Assembly: GCA_942492795.1 (NCBI GenBank)
Contig: OW818639.1
Span: 372,001 to 436,000 of the forward strand
Reading direction: 5' to 3'
Source: RGIG3178 sp942492795
GTDB lineage: Bacteria; Bacillota; Clostridia; Christensenellales; QAND01
Length of the DNA stretch: 64,000 bases
The position numbers and the translations under genes were made by a program. Below, piece by piece: positions 35,896 through 44,896 of the stretch; position 1 is the stretch's first letter, and each line of letters begins with the position of its first letter. Under the pieces are notes generated by a model, which was given only the letters and a program-made list of their open reading frames with translations, did not search any database and was not told where the DNA came from.

Positions 35896-37092
35896 ATGGG
35901 AAAAACCGTCGCGATCATAGGGGCAGGAAAGATCGGCAGAGGATATCTGGCGGACCTGTTCGGGGATGCGGGGTACCATCTTGTTTTTGTCAACAGATCA
36001 ACAGACACGGTGGATAGGCTCAACGCCGCAGGTCAATACATCCTGTTCACATCGGGCAGCGAAGGGACAACGGAAAAGATCGTCAAGGGATTTGAAGCAT
36101 ATTCAAGCGAGCGGGACTTTGATACGGTCGTCCAAAAACTATCGGAAGCGGACCTCATCTGCGTCGCCCTATACCCCAACGCATACCCGTCCGTAGCCGA
36201 CCAGCTTACAGCCGTGATCAGGCGAAGCATGGAGATCGGCAGAAAAACACCCATCAATGTCTTCTTCTTTGTGAACAAGGTATTCACGGCACGCGCGCTT
36301 AAAAAACTCATCGAGGAGCGTCTGCAAACGGATGATGAGAGAGCGTATTTCAAAAACAACGTCGGTCTCGTCGAAGCGCTGACCCATCGGGGCGGTGCGA
36401 ACCCAACACCGTCCATGCTTCAAAAGGATGCCCTGTGCATCGCATCCACCGAGGGGCGCGTGATGCCGGTTGGCGACAACTACATCGGGCCCAAACCGGA
36501 TATGCCTTTCATGCAGTTCATGGACCGCATCGAAGGCAGGCTGGTGAAAAAGGTATGGTGCGGCAACCTGCGCCATTGCACCACAGCTGTCACAGGTTTT
36601 GCCAAAGGATACACCTATATGGACGAATGCAGCAATGACGCGTACGTCCGCAGCATTGCGCAGGCGGCGTATGAAGAAGCCAACTTCGGCGTCGGCGAAG
36701 AATTCGGCTTCACCCCGCAGGAGATGCTCGAAGGCGTACACGGCAGAAGCGGCAACCCGCCGCAAACCCAGGGAGTGATCCAGCACAGAGACGACGTTTT
36801 TCGGGTCGCTGCCGACCCGCTTCGCAAGCTAAGCCGCGACGACCGGTACGTAGGTCCGGCGCTGCTGTGCTTAAAGCATGGGAAATTGCCGTACTTCATT
36901 GCACGGGGGGCGGCATACCTGTTGATGTTCGAGAACGAAAAGGATCCGTCGGCGGTTAAGCTTCAAAGTCTCCTTAAAGAAAAGGGTGTCGACCAGACCA
37001 TTTGGGAGGTCTGCAGCCTGGATCCCGATATTTCGGATGACAATATGCTCCACCAGCTCATCCTGGGGCACTACAAGGAAATCTGCTTTTAA
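35896..37092 (+). CDS. mannitol-1-phosphate 5-dehydrogenase-like protein
   Basis: 398 residues of the long-chain mannitol dehydrogenase family. NAD-binding GAGKIGRGYLADLF at the N-terminus, NKVFTARALKK in the middle, and a C-terminal helical domain. The catalytic-site pattern of MtlD (K-x4-N-x2-H) is only weakly visible, and there is no mannitol PTS next to it, so the exact polyol phosphate is uncertain. Start ATG 35896 lies nine bases after AGGAGG; TTG 35890 is too close. An independent unit closed by a terminator. Confidence 0.72.
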   Translation: MGKTVAIIGAGKIGRGYLADLFGDAGYHLVFVNRSTDTVDRLNAAGQYILFTSGSEGTTEKIVKGFEAYSSERDFDTVVQKLSEADLICVALYPNAYPSVADQLTAVIRRSMEIGRKTPINVFFFVNKVFTARALKKLIEERLQTDDERAYFKNNVGLVEALTHRGGANPTPSMLQKDALCIASTEGRVMPVGDNYIGPKPDMPFMQFMDRIEGRLVKKVWCGNLRHCTTAVTGFAKGYTYMDECSNDAYVRSIAQAAYEEANFGVGEEFGFTPQEMLEGVHGRSGNPPQTQGVIQHRDDVFRVAADPLRKLSRDDRYVGPALLCLKHGKLPYFIARGAAYLLMFENEKDPSAVKLQSLLKEKGVDQTIWEVCSLDPDISDDNMLHQLILGHYKEICF

Positions 37093-37109
37093 GTGGAACC
37101 ACGCATCGA

Positions 37110-37143
37110 AAACCTTCCGGCGAATAATCCGGGAGGTTTTTTT
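37110..37143 (+). terminator. intrinsic terminator
   Basis: Stem AACCTTCCGG / CCGGGAGGTT (one wobble pair), loop of eight, then seven T; follows the dehydrogenase gene. Confidence 0.85.
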
Positions 37144-37279
37144 GCGATCAGCGGCGCTGTGAGCAATTTACGCAACACCTTTTTCCCTGTTGTGCATTGG
37201 ATCATAACAGCAAATAGACCCTGCGCAAAGCTTTTGATACATTGTATAATGGTATGGATGAAACCGGGGAGGAACTGCC

Positions 37280-38332
37280 ATGCCGAATCTCATGAAGGCT
37301 ATGTTTACCGTTGCCCACCGCACCATGCAGCAAGACCGTATCCCGATTCCTGTGCCGCAAGCCGGGGAGGCGCTTGTACGTATCCGGCATGTGGGTGTAT
37401 GCGGGTCCGATCTGCACTCGTTTTGCTATACCACCGAGCGCATTGAGTCCCATCCGGGCGGTCGCCGCATTTTGGGCCATGAAGCCGCAGGCGAAGTGGT
37501 GGCGCTGGGCGAAGGTGTGTCCGGCCTTTCTGTGGGCGATCGGGTCGCTTTGGAACCGGGCAGCAGTTGCGGCGTTTGCGAACTGTGCAAAAAGGGTTTG
37601 TACAACCTGTGCAAAGACGTTCGGTTTTTCGCCGCTACCGGTCAGCGGGACGGGGTGCTGCGCGAATATGTGGCGCACCCGGCCAATTTGTGCTTCAAGC
37701 TGCCCGACAACGTCAGCACCCTGCAAGGCGCGCTGGTCGAACCGCTGGCGGTCGGACTATACAGCGCTCAAAAGGCGGGCGCTGCCGTGGGCATGGACGC
37801 GGTCGTCTTCGGCGCCGGATGCATCGGACTGATGACGATGCTTTCGCTATACGCAAGCGGCGTTTCAAGGGTCATCGTGTGCGATGTCGTCGATCTTCGA
37901 CTTGAAAAGGCAAAGGAGCTCGGCGCAGCACTTGTTGTCAACACAAAAACGCAGGATATCGTGGAAGCGGTACGGGACATAACCCGTGGCCGCATGGCGG
38001 ATATCGCGATGGAATGCACCGGCGTACCGGCATTGATCCCGCTGGCGGCGGAGGCCATGATGCCCGCGGGCACCATCGTGATGGTGGGCAACGCCAACGG
38101 CCCGATGCCGCAGGCGTTTGACCTTCGCGTGATCAACAACAAGGAAATTACAATCAAAGGCGTATTCCGTTACCGCAACATATACCCCGTCGCTATTTCC
38201 GCCGTGGCCAGCGGCAGGATCCCGGTTGAAAAGGTCGCCGACCGCCTGTATCCGTTTGAGCAATGCCAGCAGGCATTTGACGACGCCATCGACCGCAAGG
38301 ACAGCATCGTCAAAGCGGTGATTGAAGTTTAG
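37280..38332 (+). CDS. zinc-dependent medium-chain polyol/alcohol dehydrogenase
   Basis: 350 residues. Catalytic zinc ligands Cys in HVGVCGSDLHSF, His-Glu in ILGHEAAGEVV and Glu in ALVEPLAVGLY. The structural zinc four-Cys loop is in GSSCGVCELCKKGLYNLC. The NAD Rossmann motif is GAGCIGL. It most resembles sorbitol/xylitol/galactitol-phosphate dehydrogenases. Together with the preceding gene it suggests polyol-phosphate oxidation, though the two are separated by a terminator. ATG 37280 follows GGGGAGG. Confidence 0.88.
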   Translation: MPNLMKAMFTVAHRTMQQDRIPIPVPQAGEALVRIRHVGVCGSDLHSFCYTTERIESHPGGRRILGHEAAGEVVALGEGVSGLSVGDRVALEPGSSCGVCELCKKGLYNLCKDVRFFAATGQRDGVLREYVAHPANLCFKLPDNVSTLQGALVEPLAVGLYSAQKAGAAVGMDAVVFGAGCIGLMTMLSLYASGVSRVIVCDVVDLRLEKAKELGAALVVNTKTQDIVEAVRDITRGRMADIAMECTGVPALIPLAAEAMMPAGTIVMVGNANGPMPQAFDLRVINNKEITIKGVFRYRNIYPVAISAVASGRIPVEKVADRLYPFEQCQQAFDDAIDRKDSIVKAVIEV

Positions 38333-38389
38333 AATTGGTAAGTGCGGCCAAGGCACGGATACGCCGCTTTTTAAAGGAGGCCGATCATC

Positions 38390-38893
38390 ATGTACAGCTT
38401 TGTTGTCGCCATAGGCGAAAACAATGAGATGGGACTGGACAACCACCTCCCCTGGCATTTGCCAAGCGAAGCCAATTATTTTCGGGAAGTCACGCAGCAT
38501 CACACCATCATCATGGGCAGAAGGACCTTTGAAAGCTTGCCCAATGTGCTGCCCAACAGGCGGCATATCGTTGTGACATCGGCGACGGACTATCGGTCAG
38601 ACCATCCGGATGTCACAGTGGTGCATTCGGTGGATGAGCTGCTGGCGTTGACATCCGATCAAGAGGAATACATGGTGATAGGAGGCGCTGAAATCTTCCG
38701 CCTGTTGCTTCCGTACGCACAGAGGATCTATCTGACCGTGCTGCACCGTTCCTTCAAAGCAGATACCTTTTGGCCGGAACTGGACAGAAATCAGTGGGTC
38801 GAGACAAAAAAATGGGAAGGAACCGTCGACGCCAAAAACGATATTCCGCATACCTATTATGTGTTGGACAAAAAGAAGGAAACTACATCGTAG
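38390..38893 (+). CDS. folA: dihydrofolate reductase
   Basis: 167 residues. VAIGENNEMGLDNHLPWHLPSE (only its core LPWHLPSE is diagnostic) with the conserved Trp and the acidic position displaced as in several Firmicutes, then IIMGRRTFES (NADPH binding) and VIGGAEIF. It regenerates tetrahydrofolate. No thyA lies beside it in this window. Start ATG 38390 follows AAAGGAGG. The 3-prime end overlaps a hairpin. Confidence 0.93.
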   Translation: MYSFVVAIGENNEMGLDNHLPWHLPSEANYFREVTQHHTIIMGRRTFESLPNVLPNRRHIVVTSATDYRSDHPDVTVVHSVDELLALTSDQEEYMVIGGAEIFRLLLPYAQRIYLTVLHRSFKADTFWPELDRNQWVETKKWEGTVDAKNDIPHTYYVLDKKKETTS

Positions 38894-38901
38894 TTTCCTT
38901 C
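38875..38901 (+). terminator. hairpin at the folA 3-prime end
   Basis: Perfect 11-bp stem GAAGGAAACTA / TAGTTTCCTTC overlapping the last folA codons. The T-run comes about ten bases later, so termination strength is uncertain. Confidence 0.55.
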
Positions 38902-38929
38902 CGGCATCTTTTTATTGATCAAATGTTTT

Positions 38930-39436
38930 TCAGGACAGCTTTGCGGTATCCATCAAAGCCGCAAGCTGTTCTTTTGTTATGCCCACACCCTCGATCGAAT
39001 CAAGCTTCAGGCCGTTCATGCGGTAGGACGGCACCGCCCAAACCCCGGATTGTTCGAAGGCATACGTATTCCCGTCCCGCTGTATCTTCGCATAGACGCC
39101 GGTTTCAAGCGCCTGGCGCAATGCATCGGTATCGAGCAGCCCGCACAAGACTTCCGCCAGAACATCGATGCTGTCGGTGTTTACTTTCTGCTTGACTGCC
39201 GCCTGATACATCCGCTCGTGATAGGCCCAAATATCCACACCTTGGTCCAGCGCAAAATACATCCCCTGGATGCACAGATCGCTGTGACGGCTGCGGTTTT
39301 CCGGCCTCGGATGCGCTTCGCACGGGCGCCAGACCAATTCGATGTGCGGATAGGACGGATATAACTCCAGCAGGTATTCGTGCCCCTTCAGGCAGAACGG
39401 ACACAGGTAATCAAAAAATACTTCGAGTTTGTTCAT
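38930..39436 (-). CDS. DsbA-like thioredoxin-fold oxidoreductase
   Basis: 168 residues from ATG 39436 (GGAG upstream). Begins MNKLEVFFDYLCPFCLKGHEY, in which the CPFC redox pair sits at the N-terminus of the first helix. The insertion and the C-terminal VPSYRMNG cis-Pro loop (AVPSY) are typical of the FrnE/2-hydroxychromene isomerase branch of the DsbA family. No signal peptide, so a cytosolic thiol oxidoreductase or isomerase. Exact substrate unknown. Confidence 0.82.
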   Translation of the reverse strand: MNKLEVFFDYLCPFCLKGHEYLLELYPSYPHIELVWRPCEAHPRPENRSRHSDLCIQGMYFALDQGVDIWAYHERMYQAAVKQKVNTDSIDVLAEVLCGLLDTDALRQALETGVYAKIQRDGNTYAFEQSGVWAVPSYRMNGLKLDSIEGVGITKEQLAALMDTAKLS

Positions 39437-39483
39437 CAAACTGCTCCACTTCATCGGTTCATATTTTTGTCGCACGATAAAAC

Positions 39484-39508
39484 GGGATAAGGCAGTCAGC
39501 CTTATCCC
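39484..39508 (-). terminator. terminator after the glycosyltransferase gene
   Basis: Perfect 10-bp stem GGGATAAGGC / GCCTTATCCC with a five-base loop; on the minus strand it is followed by GTTTTAT. Confidence 0.7.
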
Positions 39509-39551
39509 ATTTTTGTTACGGATCGGCTGTCCCTTTTGCCCAAACCGCTGT

Positions 39552-40484
39552 TTACTTCGCTTCGGATTTTGTGCTCACATCCATCGCCTGAATCTGCGGC
39601 GGAATGGCGAGTTCGCGCAGCCGCTCGCGGATCTGACGGTTCAGCGTGCGCCGTTCATTCACCGGAATCGAATTCTTTTGTATGTTGGTTTCGATAAACA
39701 GCTGGGTTTCAACGGTGCGCAAAAAAGTGCGATATGATTTGCCCCAGGAATCCCAGAGGTTTTCGCTCCAGATAAAGTTGCGGATGATATCCACCGCTTT
39801 GAGATAATCCAACACATTCTTCAGTCCGAAATTGCCGGTAATCCCCGACTTGCGCAAACAGTAATGGTAATACGGCTTGTTTGTGATCGCGACGTTCTGT
39901 GCCTTGATCAGCACCCTGGAGACGGTCGCGATATCCTCGTAATAGATGGAGGGAAACAGGATGGCATTTTCGGTAAACAATTCCCGCCTGTACAGCTTAT
40001 TCCAGGCATAGGTTGGCATTTTTAACAATTTAAGGGATTCCTTCGCCGCTTCGTCTCCCGTCATGTCCTTTTGCAGCGTCAGCAGCGGAAACGCAATCTT
40101 GGATCCGCTCGGGAATTCGAAGAAGAAGCTGAAAAAGACGATATCCGCATTCTTCTTCTCGGCGATTTCAACCAGGCTGCTGACGTAGTCCGGCTCGATA
40201 TAATCGTCGGAATCGACCAGCGCCAGGTATTTGCCTGTTGCGCGCGCGATGCCTACATTTCTTGCGGCCCCAAGTCCGCTGTTTTTCTGCGTGATCGATT
40301 GGATAAAAGGCCATTGGGCTTCATACCGTTTTATGATCTCGCCGCAACCGTCGGGCGAGCCGTCATTCACAAGAATCACTTCGATCGGCTGATAGTCCTG
40401 CGCGACGATTGAGTTCAGGCAACGCTCCAGATATTGCTCAACCTTGTATATCGGGACAACAACGCTCACGAGTGGTTTTGACAT
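39552..40484 (-). CDS. family 2 glycosyltransferase
   Basis: 310 residues, GT-A fold: VSVVVPIYKVEQYLERCLNS, VNDGSPDGCG, KNSGLGAARNVGI, and the metal-binding ALVDSDDYIEPDY. It resembles the inverting glycosyltransferases that build capsule or teichoic-acid-like polymers. It has no membrane helix and stands alone, with no polysaccharide cluster nearby, so the acceptor is unknown. ATG 40484 follows AAGGAGTTG. Confidence 0.9.
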   Translation of the reverse strand: MSKPLVSVVVPIYKVEQYLERCLNSIVAQDYQPIEVILVNDGSPDGCGEIIKRYEAQWPFIQSITQKNSGLGAARNVGIARATGKYLALVDSDDYIEPDYVSSLVEIAEKKNADIVFFSFFFEFPSGSKIAFPLLTLQKDMTGDEAAKESLKLLKMPTYAWNKLYRRELFTENAILFPSIYYEDIATVSRVLIKAQNVAITNKPYYHYCLRKSGITGNFGLKNVLDYLKAVDIIRNFIWSENLWDSWGKSYRTFLRTVETQLFIETNIQKNSIPVNERRTLNRQIRERLRELAIPPQIQAMDVSTKSEAK

Positions 40485-40909
40485 TCACACAACAACTCCT
40501 TAACAGTTTCATCGCGTCTTGATTTCGGCTTCCCGCCGTACGGAAAACCCTTGGAAAGTCAGACACACTCTCATTCCACAAAACACAATTCTATGTTGTT
40601 TCAAAGACCGGAAGATTCCTCCAATCTTCCACAAGACCGACATTTTTCTCGATTGTATGATCATGATACCATAGCCGCGATTCCGGGACAACAACAATCC
40701 CATAAGCCACCAGGGCCGTATAGCAATCCGGCGTTGTTTACAACATTCTACGCAAATTGACTTGAATCCGAGGTTCTCCTTCATGCAATCCGCCCGTTTC
40801 AGTACCATGTTATTTGGTATATAATGCTCTTAGACTCCCATATTCCCTATATACCGGCATTCTATGAGGCGGAATAGGATTGTCACCGGTGATGCGCGGA
40901 GGGTTTGAA
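40485..40909. other. intergenic region without a convincing gene
   Basis: About 425 bp between the divergent glycosyltransferase and acylphosphatase genes. The only open frame (99 codons on the minus strand) is Cys/Arg-rich, has no ribosome site and looks like chance. A -10 TATAAT at 40820-40825 with a poor -35 (TTTCAG, 17 bp upstream) probably drives the acylphosphatase gene. Confidence 0.55.
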
Positions 40910-41185
40910 ATGCTGCATTATCATATTATCGTACATGGCAAGGTACAAGGGGTCGGATTTCGCTTTTATGCGATGAAGAGCGCGCTGATGTACGGGATAA
41001 ACGGATGGGTGAAGAACAGAACAGACGGCACCGTTGAAATCGATGCCGAAGGGTCCGAGCCCAATCTGGCCGAATTTATCGAGTCGATAAAGCATGGCAA
41101 TGAGCATGCAATCGTCGAGTCGGTGGATGTTGATGTGCTGTCCGACCGTAAGCATTACGAGTCTTTTACCATCATCGGATGGTGA
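40910..41185 (+). CDS. acyP: acylphosphatase
   Basis: 91 residues from ATG 40910 (GGAGGG upstream). The signature GKVQGVGFRFYAMKSA holds the phosphate-binding loop and catalytic Arg; GWVKNRTDGTVEIDAEG holds the catalytic Asn. It hydrolyses acyl phosphates such as carbamoyl- and acetyl-phosphate. Single-gene unit with a terminator. Confidence 0.94.
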   Translation: MLHYHIIVHGKVQGVGFRFYAMKSALMYGINGWVKNRTDGTVEIDAEGSEPNLAEFIESIKHGNEHAIVESVDVDVLSDRKHYESFTIIGW

Positions 41186-41216
41186 ACGATCCTGTGCATA
41201 CCCATCGTATTTCAAA

Positions 41217-41247
41217 GCAAAAAGCCCTCTTTTGAGGGCTTTTTGCA
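41217..41247 (+). terminator. bidirectional intrinsic terminator
   Basis: Stem GCAAAAAGCCCTC / GAGGGCTTTTTGC with a short T loop, between convergent acyP and ilvD. Confidence 0.88.
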
Positions 41248-41299
41248 TATCAAGGGCAAATTCTATGCCGCGTCCTTGCGCCTTATCGACGCTGCCGTT

Positions 41300-42961
41300 T
41301 TATTCTTTGCATTTCCAGATGCCGCCCTCGGATGCCGAGGTCGCAAACGCGCCGTAGTAGGAGAGGATACCCTTTTTGACGCTGGTGTCCCTTGGAACAA
41401 AGGCTGCAAGGCGATTCTTGTATTCTTCGTCGCCGATCAAAAGCGTCATCTTGCGCGCCTGGAAGTCAATTTCGATGATATCGCCGTTGCGTATGATACC
41501 GATGGGGCCGCCGAGCGCCGCTTCGGGGCTGACATGGCCGATGTTCGGTCCCCTTGTCGATCCGGAGAAGCGTCCGTCGGTGATCAGCGGAACGCCCAAA
41601 CCCATGCCCGCGATGACGGAGGTGATCAGATGCATCTCCCGCATGCCGGGTCCGCCTTTGGGGCCTTCATAGCGCAAAATCAGCACGACGTCCGACGGTA
41701 CCTTGTGCGCCATCAAATCGTCAACGGCATCCTCCATCTGCTCGTATACCCTCGCCGGGCCTTTGAAGTACATTTGTTCGCTGTTGAGCGCCGATATTTT
41801 GCACACAGCGCCGTCGGGTGCGATGTTGCCGTAGAGAATCGCCAGCCCGCCTGTTTGCGCAAACGGGTTTTCAATCGAACGGATGACCTCACCGTCCGGA
41901 TCGGGGGAGAACTGCACATTCTCTGCGAGGCTCTTGCCCGTCACGGTGATGCAGTCGCCGTTGAGTTTGGGCAACAGCGCCTTGATAACCGATGGCACGC
42001 CGCCCACGTCCTCCATGTCGTTGATGGTATATTTCTGGCTGGACGGGTTGACCGATGCGAGGTACGGCGTTTGAAGATTGATGCGGTCAAAATCCGCTAA
42101 ATCGATAAACAGGTCAGCCTCATAGGCGATGGCCGGGATATGCAGCACCGCGTTTGTCGATCCGCCGATGGAGGCATGGAAGGCGATGGCATTGAGAAAC
42201 GCTTCTTTTGTCATAATCTGGCGGGGCAGAAGCTGCTCCTTGACGAGCTCCACCGCACGCTTGCCCGCCTCGTAGGCCAAATTCATCTGTTTTTCGGATG
42301 TAGCCAGCGTCGACGACGCACCGGGAAGCGTCATGCCAAGAGCTTCGGTGATGCAGTTCATGGTGTTGGCCGTTCCCATCATGGAGCAGGCACCGGGTCC
42401 CGGGCAGGCGCATTGCTCGATCTTGTCCAACTCCTCGTCGGAAATTTCCCCGTTGGCGTTCTTGCCGATGTATTCGCGCATGCTGGACAACGTCAGCTTT
42501 TTGTCCCCGTACATCCCGTGCTTCATGGGCCCCGCAGGGACGAAGATGGACGGGATGTTCACCCGCGCCGCCGCCATCAGCATGCCGGGTATGCATTTGT
42601 CACAGCTGCATAGAAATACAGCGCCGTCAAACTGGTGTGCTTCCAGCATGATCTCGCACGATGCCGCGATGATCTCCCTGGACGGCAGCGAATATTTCAT
42701 CCCCACATGCCCCTGCAGCGCGCCGTCGCACACCGTGATGGTATTGAATTCAAAGGGCACGCCTCCGGCATCCCGAACACCGCGCTTGACCTGCTGTGAA
42801 AGCTCCTGCGCGTGGATACAGCCGGGCACGATCTCGTTATAACTGCCCGCGATGCCGATAAACGGCTTTTCAAAGTCCTCTTTTTGAACGCCTACGGAAT
42901 AGAGTATCGCCCGGCCTGCCGCCTTCTCGGGCCCACCCTTAAGTGTATAGCTGCGTTGCAT
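41300..42961 (-). CDS. ilvD: dihydroxy-acid dehydratase
   Basis: 553 residues from ATG 42961 (GGGAGGG upstream; the 56 in-frame codons before it have no ribosome site). IlvD/Edd family with iron-sulfur Cys in CDKCIPGML and CACPGPGACSMMGTANTM, and active-site GRFSGSTRG near the C-terminus. It makes 2-keto acids for valine, isoleucine and pantothenate. The sequence is of the longer, ilvD-type group, but no other branched-chain gene is adjacent, so a sugar-acid dehydratase role cannot be fully excluded. Confidence 0.9.
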   Translation of the reverse strand: MQRSYTLKGGPEKAAGRAILYSVGVQKEDFEKPFIGIAGSYNEIVPGCIHAQELSQQVKRGVRDAGGVPFEFNTITVCDGALQGHVGMKYSLPSREIIAASCEIMLEAHQFDGAVFLCSCDKCIPGMLMAAARVNIPSIFVPAGPMKHGMYGDKKLTLSSMREYIGKNANGEISDEELDKIEQCACPGPGACSMMGTANTMNCITEALGMTLPGASSTLATSEKQMNLAYEAGKRAVELVKEQLLPRQIMTKEAFLNAIAFHASIGGSTNAVLHIPAIAYEADLFIDLADFDRINLQTPYLASVNPSSQKYTINDMEDVGGVPSVIKALLPKLNGDCITVTGKSLAENVQFSPDPDGEVIRSIENPFAQTGGLAILYGNIAPDGAVCKISALNSEQMYFKGPARVYEQMEDAVDDLMAHKVPSDVVLILRYEGPKGGPGMREMHLITSVIAGMGLGVPLITDGRFSGSTRGPNIGHVSPEAALGGPIGIIRNGDIIEIDFQARKMTLLIGDEEYKNRLAAFVPRDTSVKKGILSYYGAFATSASEGGIWKCKE

Positions 42962-43160
42962 TGGTAACCCTCCCTGGAATGAATCAGAATACGACAAGTG
43001 TATGATAAATTGTATAACAACACAAGGACCGTTCGCGGCAGATTGTTTTATTTTTTTGCCCTTGGCCTTATCGTCAAACACAATATAATCCTGCGCATTC
43101 CGTATCGTTTTGCTTCCAATGCGTTGCATCCCAGACAGTTTTTGCCAAGGTATGCCAACA

Positions 43161-43194
43161 AAAAATCCGGTGCCTCAAATTGAGGTACCGGATT
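43161..43194 (-). terminator. terminator after rsgI
   Basis: Fourteen-base stem AATCCGGTGCCTCA / TGAGGTACCGGATT (one wobble), followed on the minus strand by six T. Seventeen nt past the rsgI stop. Confidence 0.88.
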
Positions 43195-43210
43195 CCAGAT
43201 CCTTTGTCGG

Positions 43211-44143
43211 CTATTGCCCTTGACCCGGGCTGTCCGGACTACTCTTCGGACCTCCGGGGCTGCTTGAGGGAGTACCGGTTCCAGCCGTCATTGTCGGCGA
43301 CGGGGTTAAACCGTTCTGTTGCTGGTTCTGCTCCTGGTTCATAGAGCCATTCCCCGCGGTCGCATTGGGCATAGGCGTGGTCCGGTTCTGCTCCTGATTC
43401 TGCTCGTTGTTTTGTTCTCGATTTTGTTCCTCATTCATTTGGATGGCTTTGAAGAGCTCTTTTACCGGTTGCCCGAAGCACTTTTGCAGATCCTCCGGAG
43501 TCGGGTTCGCCAAGGTCTTCATGTAGCGCTCTGCCAGAATAAGTTTACCGGGTGTTACGCCGTATTCTCTTGCTCTTACGCGCAACTCATCCCCTATTCT
43601 TTCACCCTGAATATCGGCGTGCACTTGGAGGCGATCCATCTCCTTCTGCATCGTCTGGATCATTTGTGTCAGCAAATCCTGCGCCCTCGTCTGATCCGAT
43701 GAACAAGTTGTAATCATAAGACCTGCCGCTTCAGCAGCGGTCAGATATCCCTCCTTTTCCAACGCGTCCACAAGAGCGGTTACTGCCTGCTGAACGCTTT
43801 GATTTTCGAGTTTCAACTGTTGAATGAGTCGCTCCGCGTCTTCGTTCATCGCCTTTACATCAATGACGATATTGAAAATATTGGCGCTCAGCTCAATGCT
43901 GGGGTTCACATCAATGCTCATTTGGGAATACGGCGTATAATAGGCATACGCACCTCCACCGAAAAAGAGCGAGATTGCGGTTGCTGCTGTTACAGCCCAT
44001 TTTACCCATGAGCGCTTTTTGCCTGCGTCGCAATCTACCCGTTGCCCTACTTGATAGTTCTTATTCTTAACATGGAGAATATCTCCGTTATCGTTGAGTA
44101 CAGCGGCGTATTTCCCTTTTGTTTTCATCACGACACTCTTCAT
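43211..44143 (-). CDS. rsgI: RsgI-type anti-sigma factor
   Basis: 310 residues. The N-terminal about 50-residue cytosolic anti-sigma domain (KGKYAAVLNDNGDILHVKNK) is followed by one membrane helix (VKWAVTAATAISLFFGGGAYAY) and an external part that starts YSQMSIDVNPSIEL, a hallmark of RsgI. The C-terminal about 85 residues are Gln/Asn-rich (EQNREQNNEQNQEQN) and then Pro/Ser/Thr/Gly-rich. In cellulolytic Clostridia the external domain senses polysaccharide; here there is no carbohydrate-binding module. It starts two bases from the sigI stop. Confidence 0.88.
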   Translation of the reverse strand: MKSVVMKTKGKYAAVLNDNGDILHVKNKNYQVGQRVDCDAGKKRSWVKWAVTAATAISLFFGGGAYAYYTPYSQMSIDVNPSIELSANIFNIVIDVKAMNEDAERLIQQLKLENQSVQQAVTALVDALEKEGYLTAAEAAGLMITTCSSDQTRAQDLLTQMIQTMQKEMDRLQVHADIQGERIGDELRVRAREYGVTPGKLILAERYMKTLANPTPEDLQKCFGQPVKELFKAIQMNEEQNREQNNEQNQEQNRTTPMPNATAGNGSMNQEQNQQQNGLTPSPTMTAGTGTPSSSPGGPKSSPDSPGQGQ

Positions 44144-44144
44144 A

Positions 44145-44825
44145 TTACTGTTCCTCCTTTACAAATCTGATGTATTCGGTCAGGTAAACGTACTCTCCGG
44201 AAAGTATCTCTACCAGACAGACGATGTATTTGCGATTTCGCTCGATGAACTTGACGGGGACGGCGATGCATTTCTCAATGCTTCGAGCCGGCATCTGCTT
44301 TGATCTTTTCAGTTCATCCAAAATCGCCGGATGCTCTAGGATGCACCGTACAACTGCGGCACAATTCAGTTTGGTACTTCTGTGTCTGGGCGATCGCTCT
44401 GCGAGATCCATCAAATCAATGCCATACGCTTCAAGTGTTTCGTTCAAAGAATCCATCTCCAGCTTCACCGGATCGTCAAATCCGCCGCGTTTGACTTGGT
44501 CACCCGCCTTTGAACTCTGCCAGCCTTCAACTTCATCCAAATCTGTGGTTTGAAGCAGTTGCTTTTTTCTTCTGATATCATCCAGAATTCTGCTACGAAT
44601 AACCTGATTCACAAATGCGATAAAGTTTCCCAGTTCGGGCTGGTATCGCTCAACGGCCTCGGAGAATGCAATGATTGCGATGCTCATTTCATCGTCGTGT
44701 TCATCAATGAATTTCCCTGTTATGCGGCTTGCCGAGGAAGCTATAAACGGTCGATAATCGTTTAAAAGGCTTTCAAACAATTCTTTATCATTTTTTGCCT
44801 TTTGCACCCTATCGATTAGCTCCAC
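44145..44825 (-). CDS. sigI: RNA polymerase sigma factor SigI
   Basis: 226 residues. Region 2 is visible (HDDEMSIAIIAFSEAVERYQPELGNF, core FSEAVERYQPELGNF; then SRILDDIRRKK); the C-terminal DNA-binding region contains KSIEKC-type residues (RSIEKCIAVPVKFIERNRKYIV). The partner anti-sigma follows immediately, as in Bacillus subtilis and Clostridium thermocellum. The start is GTG 44825 with AGGAGGAAAA upstream. It is probably autoregulated from the candidate promoter at 44868-44896. Confidence 0.9.
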   Translation of the reverse strand: MELIDRVQKAKNDKELFESLLNDYRPFIASSASRITGKFIDEHDDEMSIAIIAFSEAVERYQPELGNFIAFVNQVIRSRILDDIRRKKQLLQTTDLDEVEGWQSSKAGDQVKRGGFDDPVKLEMDSLNETLEAYGIDLMDLAERSPRHRSTKLNCAAVVRCILEHPAILDELKRSKQMPARSIEKCIAVPVKFIERNRKYIVCLVEILSGEYVYLTEYIRFVKEEQ

Positions 44826-44867
44826 TGATTTTCCTCCTCAAACTTGCATCTCGCTTGCATCACAGTA

Positions 44868-44896
44868 TACGAGAAAACTGGTTTTTTTCAGGGGGG
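44868..44896 (-). promoter_or_regulatory. candidate SigI-dependent autoregulatory promoter
   Basis: On the minus strand CCCCCC (44896-44891) and CGTA (44871-44868), 19 nt apart, about 45 nt before sigI. Published SigI promoters have a C-run -35 and a CGWA -10; the elements match but the spacing is slightly long if the whole C-run is used. Confidence 0.5.

Noticed and set aside
40509..40808. 99-codon minus-strand frame in the glycosyltransferase-acylphosphatase gap
   Set aside because: No ribosome site, odd composition and no family pattern; treated as non-coding.
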